Shown here one piece after another: positions 56,354 to 64,000 of a stretch of 64,000 bases of DNA. The notes under the pieces were generated by a model. It did not search any database and was not told where the DNA came from. It worked only from the letters and a program-made list of their open reading frames with translations. Position numbers and translations under genes: made by a program. Numbering within the stretch: the stretch's first letter is position 1; every line of letters starts with the position of its first letter. The stretch comes from Pseudomonadota bacterium (lineage in GTDB: Bacteria; Pseudomonadota; Gammaproteobacteria; Xanthomonadales; Xanthomonadaceae). The stretch is from NCBI GenBank assembly GCA_018242465.1, contig JAFEBY010000090.1, forward strand, positions 1 through 64,000, given 5' to 3'.

Positions 56354-56884
56354 TCAGTCGTGCGGGGCGACCACGACCATCGCCGGCCGCAGCAGGCGGT
56401 CGTTGAGCAGGTAGCCCTTCTGGAACACCAGGACGATGCTGCCCGGAGCGATCCCCGGCGCCGGCTGCTGGCTCACCGCGTTGTGGTGTTCGGGGTTGAA
56501 GGCGTCACCCGGCTTGGGCGCGACCTCCGACAGGCCGTTGCGCTCGGCGACGGAATGCAGCTGCTTGAGGGTGAGTTCAAGCCCGGCGCGCAACGGATCG
56601 TCAATGGCTGCGGCAGCCAATCCGGCTTCCATGCTGTCGAACACCGGCAGCAGGTCGGCCAGCAGCTTCTCGTTGGCGAAGCGGCGGGCGTTGTCGATGT
56701 CGCGGGCCATGCGCTTGCGCTGGTTCTCGAGATCGGCGCGCTCGATCAGCGATTGCGCGCGGAGTTGCTCCAGTTCGCCGTTCAGGGCCTCGATGCGGTC
56801 CTCCGGCGAAATTTCATTCGCAGCCACCTGCTCGGGCGAGAGGCCGTCCTGGAGATCTTCGGGATTCGGTGTTTCCGTGCTCAT
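56354..56884 (-). CDS. grpE: Nucleotide exchange factor GrpE
   Basis: The 176-residue factor has a long N-terminal helix (about 30–90, [12 protein letters not shown] onward) and a C-terminal beta wing ([38 protein letters not shown]). It releases ADP from DnaK. Its own heat-shock promoter is visible upstream. Order hrcA–grpE–dnaK is conserved. Confidence 0.97.
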   Translation of the reverse strand: MSTETPNPEDLQDGLSPEQVAANEISPEDRIEALNGELEQLRAQSLIERADLENQRKRMARDIDNARRFANEKLLADLLPVFDSMEAGLAAAAIDDPLRAGLELTLKQLHSVAERNGLSEVAPKPGDAFNPEHHNAVSQQPAPGIAPGSIVLVFQKGYLLNDRLLRPAMVVVAPHD

Positions 56885-56923
56885 GTCAGTGCAGCGCGTC
56901 CTTGGGGTCGATCATTGTGAACG

Positions 56924-56951
56924 ACATGCGGCAGGACGCGACGAATTCAAG
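56924..56951 (-). promoter_or_regulatory. Sigma-32-like heat-shock promoter of grpE
   Basis: Minus strand CTTGAAT (56951–56945), 13 bp spacer, CCGCATGT (56931–56924). The geometry is the same as at dnaK; the −10 differs from CCCCATNT by one base. Confidence 0.7.
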
Positions 56952-56996
56952 GGCGATCGCAGCCGATCGGTTCCGATCAGCAAAATTTGTTCGTTT

Positions 56997-58055
56997 TCAG
57001 CCCCGATCCGGGCGCATCGCTTCGCCCAATACTCCGGCGGTCGCCTGCACCAGCGGAATCACCTGGTCGTAGGCCATGCGCCGCGGCCCGATCACCCCGA
57101 GCACGCCCAGCACCCGGCCGGCGCTGCCGTAGGGCGCGGCGACCAGGGCCATGTCGTCGCCCATCGGCGCCAGCCCGGTTTCCTCGCCGATGAAGATGCG
57201 CACACCCTCGGCGTGCAGGGTGCGATCGAGCAATTGCAACATGTCGCGCTTGCGCCCGAAGGTCTCGAACAAGTCGCGCAGGCGGCCGACGTCGGCCAGT
57301 TCCTGCACGCCCATCAACCGGGTCTGGCCGGCCATCACCAATTCGGACTCACCGCCACCGGCATCGAAACTGAGCTCGGCCAGTTCCAGCGCCTGCGACA
57401 TCAGCAGGTGCAGCTCGTCGCGGGCCGCGCGCAACTCGCCCAGCAACTGGCGCTTGACCTGGGCGATCGGCAATCCGGCGAAATGGGCGTTCAGGTAATT
57501 GGCGACGCGCTCGAGTTCGCCCGGATCGAAAGCCTTGCCGGTGCGGACCACGCGGTTCTGCACCTCGTTGTCGCTGAAGACCAGGATCGCCAGCACCTCG
57601 TCACCACCAAGGCCAACGAATTCGATGCGCCGGAACGGCACGCTGGCCCGCTGCGGCGCGCTGACCACGCCAACGAAATGGCTCATCGCCGACAGCAGCT
57701 CGCCGGCATTGCCCAGCAACTGGCGGGTGCCGGCGTTGCCCGGCAGCAATTCCTCGCGCAAGCGGCGCAATTCGCCATCCCCCAACGGCTCGACCTGCAG
57801 CAGGGAATCGACGAACACCCGATACCCCTGCGCGGTCGGCACGCGGCCGGCGGAGGTGTGCGGCGATGCCAGCAGGCCGAGATCCTCGAGATCGCCGAGG
57901 ATGTTGCGGATGGTGGCGGAACTGACGTCCAGCCCGGCGCAACGCGCCAGCGTCTGCGAACCGATCGGCTCGCCATCGCGGATGTAGCGACCGATCAACG
58001 TCCGCAGCAGCTGCCGCGCGCGCGGATTGAGATCGTTGGGTCCGTGAAGTGCCAT
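56997..58055 (-). CDS. hrcA: Heat-inducible transcription repressor HrcA
   Basis: The 352-residue repressor has an N-terminal winged helix (PIGSQTLARCAGLDVSSATI, then LEDLGLLASPHTSAGRVPT) and the GAF-like HrcA core. It binds CIRCE operators. No CIRCE (TTAGCACTC–N9–GAGTGCTAA) is present before hrcA, grpE or dnaK here, so its targets (for example groESL) are probably elsewhere. Divergent from recN. Confidence 0.95.
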   Translation of the reverse strand: MALHGPNDLNPRARQLLRTLIGRYIRDGEPIGSQTLARCAGLDVSSATIRNILGDLEDLGLLASPHTSAGRVPTAQGYRVFVDSLLQVEPLGDGELRRLREELLPGNAGTRQLLGNAGELLSAMSHFVGVVSAPQRASVPFRRIEFVGLGGDEVLAILVFSDNEVQNRVVRTGKAFDPGELERVANYLNAHFAGLPIAQVKRQLLGELRAARDELHLLMSQALELAELSFDAGGGESELVMAGQTRLMGVQELADVGRLRDLFETFGRKRDMLQLLDRTLHAEGVRIFIGEETGLAPMGDDMALVAAPYGSAGRVLGVLGVIGPRRMAYDQVIPLVQATAGVLGEAMRPDRG

Positions 58056-58061
58056 GCCGAC

Positions 58062-58090
58062 TATTTAGGGGCAGCAGGCCGCGCTTGCAA
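58062..58090 (-). promoter_or_regulatory. Candidate hrcA promoter, leaderless type
   Basis: Minus strand TTGCAA (58090–58085), 17 bp, TAAATA (58067–58062), then 6 bases to the hrcA ATG. The upstream sequence GCTGCCCCTAAAT mirrors GCAGCCCCTAGAAT before recN on the other strand. Confidence 0.45.
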
Positions 58091-58123
58091 CCGTCCGGTC
58101 TCGGCGAATGCGACGGCAGCCCC

Positions 58124-58129
58124 TAGAAT
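58124..58129 (+). promoter_or_regulatory. −10-like TAGAAT of recN, leaderless candidate
   Basis: TAGAAT ends 7 bases before the recN ATG, and no ribosome site is present. No good −35 is seen, and no LexA-type palindrome. Confidence 0.4.
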
Positions 58130-58136
58130 CGACGCC

Positions 58137-59813
58137 ATGCTGCAGCGTCTGACCATCCGCGACTTCGCCGTCATCACCGCCACCGAACTCGAATTCGGGG
58201 GTGGAATGACCGTCATTTCCGGCGAAACCGGCGCCGGCAAATCCCTGCTGGTCGATGCCTTGGGCTTCCTCTCGGGCGAACGCGCCGATGCCGCGATGGT
58301 GCGCCACGGCAGCGAGCGCGCCGAACTCCAGGCCGAATTCATCGTTGGCGATGCCGCCGCCGCGCGGGCTTGGCTGCGCGAACAGGAGCTGGACGATGGC
58401 GACACCTGCCTGCTCCGCCGCGTGCTGCGTGCCGACGGCGGATCGCGGGCATGGATCAACGGCCGTGCGGTGACGCTTGCGCAATTGACCGAACTCGCCG
58501 GATTGCTGGTCGAGATCCATGGCCAGCACGCGCATCAGTCGCTGTTATCCAAACCGGCGCAACTCGCCCTGCTCGACAATGTCGGCAAGCACGACGCCTT
58601 GCTGGCGAATGTCGTCAGCACCGCCGGCGATTGGCGGAAACTGCAGCGCGAACGCGAAGTGCTGACCGCGCGCGGCGATGTCGCCGATCGCGTCGCCCTG
58701 CTCCAGCATCAATTGCAGGAGCTCGAACGCGATCCGTTGGAGCCGGAAGCCGTCTCCGATCTCGCCACCCGCCATCGCCGGTTTGCCAACAGCGCCGCCC
58801 TGCTGGAAGCCACCAGCGCGGCCAGCAGCCGCGTGCTGGGGGATGACGAGGCCGAAGGCGCACTGGCGCAAGTCCACGGTGCCCGCAGCGCCCTGGCCCG
58901 GGTGATCGGCGACGAACCGCGCCTCGCCGATGTCGATGCCATGCTCGATGCCGCAGGAATCCAGCTGGACGAAGCGGCCGCCCTCCTCGACCGCATCCGT
59001 GACGACAGCCAGCTCGACCCCGCTGCCTTCGAACAGCTCGATCGCCAGCTCGCGCGCCTGCACGATCTTGGCCGCAAGCACCGCGTCGCCCCCGATGCGC
59101 TGCTCGGCGTGCGCGAGCGCATCCGCGACGAACTGGCCGGACTGGAACACGCCGACCAGCGGCTGGAGGAACTCGATCGCGAGATGGCACTGGCTGAAAC
59201 CAGCTGGCGACAAGCCGCGACCGCCCTGACCGCAGCGCGGCAGGCAACGGCGACATCCCTCGGCAATGAAGTCAGTCGCCTGATGGGCGAACTCGGCATG
59301 GCCGGTGGCCTGCTGAAGATCGATCTCGAGTCGCAGCCAGGCAGTACGCCCGATCCGCACGGTGCCGAACGCGTGGAATTCCTTGTCACCGCCAATCCCG
59401 ATCAGCCGCCGCGCGCGTTGCGCAAGGTCGCGTCGGGGGGCGAACTGTCGCGGATCGCCTTGGCGATCGAAGTCGCCGCACTCGATGGCGACGGTGTGCC
59501 GACGATGGTGTTCGACGAGGTCGACAGCGGTATCAGTGGTCCGGTCGCCGCAGTGGTCGGGCGCTTGCTGCGCCAACTCGGCAAGCGCTGCCAGGTGATG
59601 TGCGTGACCCACCTGCCCCAGGTCGCGGCACACGGCCACCAGCACTATCGCGTCAGCAAGTCGGCGGATTCGGGCATTACCCAGAGCGCACTCGACACGC
59701 TGGACGCGCAAGGCCGTACCGAGGAACTCGCACGCCTGCTCGGCGGCGCGACGGTCAGCAAGGAAGCCCGCGGCGCGGCACGCAAACTGCTGGAAGACGC
59801 CGCGACCGATTGA
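58137..59813 (+). CDS. recN: DNA repair protein RecN
   Basis: This 558-residue SMC-like ATPase has Walker A SGETGAGKSLLVDAL (near residue 30), a long coiled-coil middle, the ABC signature VASGGELSRIALA, Walker B TMVFDEVDSG and a D/H-loop (CVTHLPQVAAHG). It acts in double-strand break repair and holds DNA ends together. The ATG at 58137 gives the normal MLQRLTIRDFAV N terminus. Confidence 0.96.
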   Translation: MLQRLTIRDFAVITATELEFGGGMTVISGETGAGKSLLVDALGFLSGERADAAMVRHGSERAELQAEFIVGDAAAARAWLREQELDDGDTCLLRRVLRADGGSRAWINGRAVTLAQLTELAGLLVEIHGQHAHQSLLSKPAQLALLDNVGKHDALLANVVSTAGDWRKLQREREVLTARGDVADRVALLQHQLQELERDPLEPEAVSDLATRHRRFANSAALLEATSAASSRVLGDDEAEGALAQVHGARSALARVIGDEPRLADVDAMLDAAGIQLDEAAALLDRIRDDSQLDPAAFEQLDRQLARLHDLGRKHRVAPDALLGVRERIRDELAGLEHADQRLEELDREMALAETSWRQAATALTAARQATATSLGNEVSRLMGELGMAGGLLKIDLESQPGSTPDPHGAERVEFLVTANPDQPPRALRKVASGGELSRIALAIEVAALDGDGVPTMVFDEVDSGISGPVAAVVGRLLRQLGKRCQVMCVTHLPQVAAHGHQHYRVSKSADSGITQSALDTLDAQGRTEELARLLGGATVSKEARGAARKLLEDAATD

Positions 59814-59827
59814 TCGCGCGCGCTGGC

Positions 59828-59894
59828 TCGGTCGGTCGGTCGGTCGGTCGGTCGGTCGGTCGGTCGGTCGGTCGGTCGGTCGGTCGGTCGGTCG
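59828..59894. repeat. Tetranucleotide microsatellite (TCGG)n, about 16.75 units
   Basis: Sixty-seven bases of uninterrupted TCGG repeats start 14 bp after the recN stop. The run is open in several frames but no gene is supported across it. Such runs change length by slippage. It is part of the 400 bp gene-free stretch between recN and fur (59814–60213), which otherwise holds two palindromic elements. Confidence 0.97.
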
Positions 59895-59932
59895 CGAAAA
59901 GCATCGCCCGGCTGTGCGCCTTTAGCGGTTAT

Positions 59933-60013
59933 CCGCAGTGACCGACACGCCGTGAACCCGTCCATGGGGGCTCGTCCGCCGCATCCATGCGGCGGAACGG
60001 TCGGCCACTGCGG
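59933..60013 (-). repeat. Interspersed palindromic element, copy B
   Basis: Minus-strand core CCGCATGGATGCGG, ACGAGCCCCCATGGACGGGT, then GGCGTGTCGG. Arms CCGCAGTGACCGACA and TCGGCCACTGCGG (plus-strand order) are complementary. It is the shortest copy and lies 60 bp from copy C in opposite orientation. Confidence 0.75.
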
Positions 60014-60073
60014 ACGAACCGCACGGCGCCGCCGGTGGTGACTTTTTCGCTCTCTCCCTTGAAAGCAACAACA

Positions 60074-60202
60074 CGCGCGCGGCAGCGGGTGCGCCAGTCC
60101 GGGGCGCGGGCGTTGCGAGCCATGGATGGCGAGCACGAGCCATACATGGACGTACTTGCTGGCGTCCCGCGCAACGGAGCTGGTCACCCACTGTCGCGCG
60201 CG
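60074..60202 (+). repeat. Interspersed palindromic element, copy C
   Basis: Core GAGCCATGGATGGCGAG, ACGAGCCATACATGGACGTA, then CTTGCTGGCGTC. Outer arms CGCGCGCGGCAGCGGGTG and CACCCACTGTCGCGCGCG match in 16 of 18 positions as an inverted repeat. It abuts the end of fur by 11 bp. Confidence 0.8.
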
Positions 60203-60213
60203 TGCCTTGATGC

Positions 60214-60612
60214 TTACTTCTTCCGCACGTACAGCACCAGCGCGTGGTCTTCCAGCGCAAACCCGTGCTTGGCCGCGATCTCGCGTTGGAGCGCCTCGAT
60301 CTCCGGCGAGGTGAACTCGATGATCTTGCCGGTCTCCACATCCACCATATGATCATGGTGCGTGCCGCGATCGAGCTCGTACACCGCGTGGCCGCCTTCG
60401 AAATTGTGCTTCAGCACCAATCCCGCAGTTTCGAACTGGGTCAGAACCCGGTAGACCGTGGCCAGGCCCACGTCCTCGCCACCTTCCAGCAACGCGCGAT
60501 AGATCTCCTCCGCCGTCATGTGGCGCGGCTTGGCGCGCTCCAACAACTCGAGTACGCGCAGGCGCGGCTGGGTCACCTTGAAGCCCAGGCTGCGCAGATC
60601 GCGGGTTTCCAT
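60214..60612 (-). CDS. fur: Ferric uptake regulator Fur
   Basis: The 132-residue repressor has an N-terminal winged helix (LGFKVTQPRLRVLELLE, ATVYRVLTQFETAGLV) and a metal site rich in His (THHDHM, about 84–89), ending in Lys residues. The CxxC zinc site of E. coli Fur is absent, as in Pseudomonas and Xanthomonas Fur. ATG 60612 has GGAG upstream. Divergent from bamE, the usual arrangement. Confidence 0.97.
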   Translation of the reverse strand: METRDLRSLGFKVTQPRLRVLELLERAKPRHMTAEEIYRALLEGGEDVGLATVYRVLTQFETAGLVLKHNFEGGHAVYELDRGTHHDHMVDVETGKIIEFTSPEIEALQREIAAKHGFALEDHALVLYVRKK

Positions 60613-60725
60613 CGCATTCTCCAAACTCTGACAACGACCAGTGGCTGAACCGCCGCCTGCCGGCGCGGGGCGACGATTGGGCGGGACGTGTATCATCCCT
60701 GAAATTCGTGACACCGCCCGTTCAC

Positions 60726-61139
60726 ATGCGCACATTCCTGCTCGCCTGCATCGCCGCCATCGCCCTGACCGGCTGTTTCTATCGCCAGCCCGTCTATCAG
60801 GGCAACCTGATGGAAAAGACCAAGGTCGAGCAATTGCAGGCCGGCATGACCAAGGATCAGGTCGCCGAACTGCTGGGCCTGCCCTCGATCCAGGATCCGT
60901 TCCACCACAGCCGCTGGGACTACACCAGCACCGAGCGCGTCGGTCGCACCGGCAAGACCCAGATCAGGAACTTCTCCGTCTATTTCGAGAACGACCTGGT
61001 CACCAAATGGGATGGCAACTATTTCGCCGAACAGGACGAACAGTTGGCCAAGGATTCCATCAAGCGCTTCGGCCCCAACCTGCGCAAGGACAAGAAGAAG
61101 AACGGCGGCGGCGGCGACAGCAGCGATAGCGGCGAGTAA
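60726..61139 (+). CDS. bamE: Outer membrane protein assembly factor BamE (SmpA)
   Basis: The 137-residue lipoprotein has a signal with lipobox ALTGC (Cys about 16) and the BamE fold motif KVEQLQAGMTKDQVAELLGLP, then a C-terminal Lys/Gly/Asp-rich tail. It supports BamA and BamD in beta-barrel insertion. An upstream in-frame ATG at 60708 would weaken the signal peptide. Confidence 0.95.
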   Translation: MRTFLLACIAAIALTGCFYRQPVYQGNLMEKTKVEQLQAGMTKDQVAELLGLPSIQDPFHHSRWDYTSTERVGRTGKTQIRNFSVYFENDLVTKWDGNYFAEQDEQLAKDSIKRFGPNLRKDKKKNGGGGDSSDSGE

Positions 61140-61142
61140 GCC

Positions 61143-61430
61143 TCAGCGGGCGCTGCGGCGCTCGCGCTGGACCTGGGCACGCGCGCGTCGCGCGGCCTTG
61201 GGATCGACCTTCAATCCACGCAACAACTCGACACGATCGCCATCGACAAGCGGATGGCGCGGCGTCACCCGCTGGCCGAACACCGCAAGCCCTGCGACCT
61301 CCGCCAGTGACGCGAATCCCGCGGCGGCGATTGCATCCTCCACATGCGCACCAGCGGGCAATTCCATCCGCTTGCGCACGCATCGGTGCGGCCAGGCCGC
61401 GATGACTTCGACCCTGATGGCACCAGCCAT
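61143..61430 (-). CDS. rnfH: RnfH family protein (UPF0125)
   Basis: The 95-residue ubiquitin-like protein matches the RnfH family ([37 protein letters not shown]). The ATG at 61430 overlaps the ratA stop (TGATG); a GTG 3 bases earlier is possible. Pairing with ratA next to smpB is conserved. Function is not settled. Confidence 0.93.
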   Translation of the reverse strand: MAGAIRVEVIAAWPHRCVRKRMELPAGAHVEDAIAAAGFASLAEVAGLAVFGQRVTPRHPLVDGDRVELLRGLKVDPKAARRARAQVQRERRSAR

Positions 61431-61864
61431 CACGGCAATCCCGCCCTGTTGGCGACGCGGATGAAGTCGTCGACCATGCGATCGGCCAGATTCTGCAGGC
61501 CGAGCGCCAGCACCGGCCCCAGCAGCGACGACGCCGGCTCGAACTTCAATTCCAGCGCCACCTTGCAGGCATGGGGATCGAGCGCGGTGAAGCGCCAGTG
61601 CCCTTCCAGGGACTTGAACGGGCCATCGACCAGGCGCATGTCGATCCGCAGCGGGCGTTCGCTGGTGTTCTCGGTCTTGAACCAGGTCTTGAAGCGACCC
61701 AGGCCGACATCAAGGCGCGCGACGTAACGCCCATCCATCCGTTCGACATCGGCGGCCTGGCACCAGCCGAAACGTTCGGGGTACCGTTCCGCGGCATCGA
61801 CCAGATCGAACATGGTCTCTGCGGAGTGGGCCACGAGGGCGCTGCGTTCGATGGTGGTGGTCAT
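61430..61864 (-). CDS. ratA: RatA-like START/polyketide-cyclase domain protein
   Basis: The 144-residue protein has the START-fold pattern [25 protein letters not shown] and [24 protein letters not shown]. coli RatA was described as blocking ribosome subunit joining; mitochondrial relatives (Coq10) bind ubiquinone, so either role is possible. Divergent from smpB with 12 bp between starts. Confidence 0.93.
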   Translation of the reverse strand: MTTTIERSALVAHSAETMFDLVDAAERYPERFGWCQAADVERMDGRYVARLDVGLGRFKTWFKTENTSERPLRIDMRLVDGPFKSLEGHWRFTALDPHACKVALELKFEPASSLLGPVLALGLQNLADRMVDDFIRVANRAGLP

Positions 61865-61870
61865 TACAAT
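61865..61870 (+). promoter_or_regulatory. −10-like TACAAT of smpB, leaderless candidate
   Basis: TACAAT fills half of the 12 bp gap between the divergent ratA and smpB starts and ends 6 bases before the smpB ATG. No ribosome site is possible in the remaining bases. Confidence 0.45.
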
Positions 61871-61876
61871 AACCGC

Positions 61877-62395
61877 ATGAGCAAGGCTGCGGACAACAAG
61901 AAATCGCCCGGGAAAGGCGGCAAGGATAAGGCAAACGGCGGCACCATCGCGCTGAACAAGCGCGCGCGCCACGAATACCACCTTGAACAGCGCGTCGAGG
62001 CAGGCCTTGCCCTGCAAGGCTGGGAACTGAAGGCGATTCGTGCCGGCCGCGCCAACCTCGGTGACGGCTATGCGCTGGTCAACCACGGCGAGATCTTCCT
62101 CGTCGGGGCGCAGATCACCCCACTGATCCAGGCGTCCACCCACGTGATCGCCAACGATCGCCGCGACCGCAAGCTGCTGCTGCATCGTCAGGAGATCGAC
62201 CAGCTGGTTGGCCGCGTCCAGCGTGACGGGTACACCCTCGTCCCCACCGCGTTGTACTGGAAAGGCAACAAGGTCAAGCTGGAAATCGCCCTGGCGCGCG
62301 GCAAGCAGACCCACGACAAGCGCGAGGCCAGCAAGGAGCGGGACTGGAACCGCGAGAAGCAGCGTCTGCTGCGCCGGCACAACAAGGACGCCTGA
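61877..62395 (+). CDS. smpB: SsrA-binding protein SmpB
   Basis: The 172-residue partner of tmRNA has the OB-fold core ([37 protein letters not shown]) and a basic tail, with a longer than usual N-terminal extension (about 25 residues, Lys/Gly-rich). It acts in trans-translation. The tmRNA gene is not in this window. Confidence 0.97.
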   Translation: MSKAADNKKSPGKGGKDKANGGTIALNKRARHEYHLEQRVEAGLALQGWELKAIRAGRANLGDGYALVNHGEIFLVGAQITPLIQASTHVIANDRRDRKLLLHRQEIDQLVGRVQRDGYTLVPTALYWKGNKVKLEIALARGKQTHDKREASKERDWNREKQRLLRRHNKDA

Positions 62396-62401
62396 GGCGA
62401 C

Positions 62402-64000
62402 TCAGATCTGGTGCTCGCCGTCGTTTGCGCGAACGCTCCCGGGCAGCGTGAAGGTAAAACGCGCACCGTGGCCGACCTTGCCCCACGCCTGCAAGGTGCC
62501 GCCATGGCGCTCGACGATGCGCCGCACCGTGGCGAGACCGATGCCGTAACCGACGAATTCCGACTCCGAATGCAGGCGCTGGAACGGCTGGAACAACTTG
62601 CCAGCGTAGGCAGGATCGAAACCGACGCCATCGTCTTCGACGAAATAGCGCCCGTCGGCATCGCGACCGACACGAATATGCGCGATGGCGCGCTCCCTGG
62701 TGAATTTCCAGGCATTGCCGATCAGGTTCTGCATCAACGTCCGCACCAATGATGCGTCGCCATCTGCGCGCAATCCCGGCGCAATCTCGACCTCGACCAC
62801 GCGCTGCGGATCGCTGGCCGCAAGTTCGTCGGCCACCTCGCGCGCCAATGTCGAGAGATCGATTGGCCGGTGCTGCAATTCAACACGGCTGACGCGGGAA
62901 ATCGCCAGGATCGCGCCGATCAGATCATCCATCCGGTGCGCGCCCTCGCGGATGCGCGAAAGATATCCCTGTGCGGCCTCATCCAGCGCCGCTGCATGGC
63001 GCTCGGACAGCAGGCGGCTGAAGCCGTCGATCGCGCGCAGCGGTGCGCGCAGGTCATGCGACACGCTGTAGGCAAAGGTTTCAAGTTGCTGGTTGGCCTC
63101 GCTGAGTTCACGGGTGCGGGCATCGACACGCAATTCGAGGGTGCGGTTGAGTGCACGGATACGCGCTTCGCTGCGGACACGGTCCGAAATGTCTTCGGCC
63201 TGGACCAGCAGGCTGATGTCGACGCCGTCCATCGACGGAATCTGTCCATAGACCAGCGACACATGCCGCAGTTCACCGTTTTTGCGGGCGAAGCGACGGA
63301 TTTCCATGCGCATTCCGTCCTCCTCGCCCTGCTCCACCAGACCCACGCTGCCATGATCGAGCAGTGACGCGAAATGCGTGCCGTGCAATGCCCCGATATC
63401 GCGTTCGAACAGGCGGGTGAACGCCGGATTGACCTCGACGATGTCGCCCTTGTCGTCGAGCAATGCCATGCCGATGCCCGAATGCACCATCGCACTGCGG
63501 AACAAGGCTTCGCTGCGCGCATGCGCACGCGTCATGTCGCGTGCCAACACGTGTGCCCGCGCTTGCGTGCGCGCCAGCAGGAACGCGATCAGTCCGGTCG
63601 CGAGCGCGAGTGGCAGGCCCGACCACAACACCCATTGACTGCGCTTGCTACCGGTATCGTCATCGCTGAAGAATTCAAGCCGCAACACCCGGCCATAGAT
63701 GGAAACATTGCGCGCGATGGGCCCGTGAAACGCCTTGTCCGCCAAGCCCGGGTCCTCGGCCAGCATCACGACATCGTTCGCTGCCGTCGCATCACTGATC
63801 CTCAATTTCAATTTGCGCTTCACCGACCTCAACGACATGTCGATGAATTTCGGCATCCGAAACGGGATGTAGACCCAGCCCAGCATGCCCGCCCGACGGG
63901 CGGCGGGTGTCGCAGGATGCACACCGCCGCGATAGACCGGCGTGTAGAAAATCATGCTGTGCACAGCTGGGCCACTGTTGTCGAGGAACAATTCGACAGG
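62402..64000 (-). CDS. CHASE–PAS sensor histidine kinase (partial, 5' end outside window)
   Basis: The last 532 residues of a membrane kinase. An extracytoplasmic CHASE domain end (YTPVYRGG, RRAGMLGWVYIPFR) leads to one membrane helix (LWSGLPLALATGLIAFLLA), a PAS domain (SGIGMALLDDKGDIVEVNPA), a coiled linker, HisKA with the phospho-His in SVSHDLRAPLRAID, and a HATPase with NLIGNAWKFT, DDGVGFD and YGIGLATVRRI. It matches bacteriophytochrome-type HWE-unlike orthodox kinases. The ligand is unknown, and no response regulator is seen nearby. Convergent with smpB. Confidence 0.92.
   Translation of the reverse strand, partial: PVELFLDNSGPAVHSMIFYTPVYRGGVHPATPAARRAGMLGWVYIPFRMPKFIDMSLRSVKRKLKLRISDATAANDVVMLAEDPGLADKAFHGPIARNVSIYGRVLRLEFFSDDDTGSKRSQWVLWSGLPLALATGLIAFLLARTQARAHVLARDMTRAHARSEALFRSAMVHSGIGMALLDDKGDIVEVNPAFTRLFERDIGALHGTHFASLLDHGSVGLVEQGEEDGMRMEIRRFARKNGELRHVSLVYGQIPSMDGVDISLLVQAEDISDRVRSEARIRALNRTLELRVDARTRELSEANQQLETFAYSVSHDLRAPLRAIDGFSRLLSERHAAALDEAAQGYLSRIREGAHRMDDLIGAILAISRVSRVELQHRPIDLSTLAREVADELAASDPQRVVEVEIAPGLRADGDASLVRTLMQNLIGNAWKFTRERAIAHIRVGRDADGRYFVEDDGVGFDPAYAGKLFQPFQRLHSESEFVGYGIGLATVRRIVERHGGTLQAWGKVGHGARFTFTLPGSVRANDGEHQI

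Noticed and set aside
58056..58136. CIRCE element or LexA box between hrcA and recN
   Set aside because: Neither the TTAGCACTC/GAGTGCTAA pair nor a LexA-like palindrome is present; only a 7 bp inverted TAGGGGC/GCCCCTA pair is seen.
59828..59894. CRISPR array
   Set aside because: The repeat unit is 4 bases with no spacers, and no cas genes are near.
59815..59941. Possible repeat protein (RPTD)n or (SVGR)n across the TCGG run
   Set aside because: The frame is open only because of the microsatellite; there is no ribosome site or flanking protein-like sequence.
61865..62401. tmRNA gene next to smpB
   Set aside because: No tRNA-Ala-like ends or tag frame are found beside smpB in the window.

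Overview
The window is GC-rich and gene-dense, and comes from a gammaproteobacterium of the Lysobacteraceae (Xanthomonadaceae) type. The strongest evidence is gene order. The block acnB–acnA–fadD–lysS–prfB–recJ–rpfE–greA–carB–carA–dapB–dnaJ–dnaK–grpE–hrcA–recN–fur–bamE–rnfH–ratA–smpB is the xanthomonad rpf/heat-shock neighbourhood, and ftsK–lolA–rarA facing trxB is also typical of the family. I found no rRNA, tRNA, CRISPR array, insertion sequence or prophage.

Layout. (1) 1–11.1 kb is accessory, all on the minus strand. It holds a membrane sugar-phosphate transferase, a JmjC-type dioxygenase, a 2198-residue NRPS–PKS hybrid (A–PCP–KS–AT–ACP–aminotransferase) and the start of a condensation-domain NRPS that leaves the window at base 1. 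An Sfp-type phosphopantetheinyl transferase and a secreted unknown protein lie just upstream. (2) 11.1–15.4 kb, plus strand: aldehyde dehydrogenase, SDR, a small membrane protein, CrcB and a WXXGXW-repeat protein. (3) 15.4–22.5 kb, minus strand: ftsK, a DUF3857/transglutaminase protein, a small lipoprotein, lolA and rarA. (4) 22.5–32.8 kb: trxB, a DUF445 protein, a GST, a FemAB-like protein, aat and infA, then clpS–clpA divergent from nudJ–mnmA–hflD. (5) 32.8–41 kb: acnB with a vapBC toxin–antitoxin module directly upstream, then divergent acnA and fadD. (6) 41–58 kb, minus strand: lysS, prfB (with its programmed frameshift), and carA–carB–greA–rpfE–recJ, which looks like one transcription unit; then dapB–dnaJ–TMEM175-like channel–dnaK–grpE–hrcA. 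(7) 58–64 kb: recN, a tetranucleotide microsatellite, two copies of an interspersed palindromic repeat, fur, bamE, rnfH/ratA, smpB and a CHASE–PAS histidine kinase that runs off the end.

How genes work together. The PPTase at 9.6 kb could activate the carrier domains of the NRPS–PKS next to it. Domain logic predicts an unusual vicinal 3,4-diamino acyl starter passed to the condensation domain of the next protein. The chaperone genes carry sigma-32-like promoters before grpE and dnaK. ClpS/ClpA act with Aat in the N-end-rule pathway. CarAB supplies carbamoyl phosphate.

Most notable observations: the diaminoacyl-forming NRPS–PKS beside an exopolysaccharide initiator; a family of four palindromic repeats whose arms differ between copies but stay self-complementary within each copy; absence of the DSF quorum-sensing genes rpfF/rpfC/rpfG from an otherwise intact rpf neighbourhood; a TMEM175-like channel inside the dnaK–dnaJ operon; and several start codons lying 4–7 nt after a −10-like hexamer, which suggests leaderless mRNAs.
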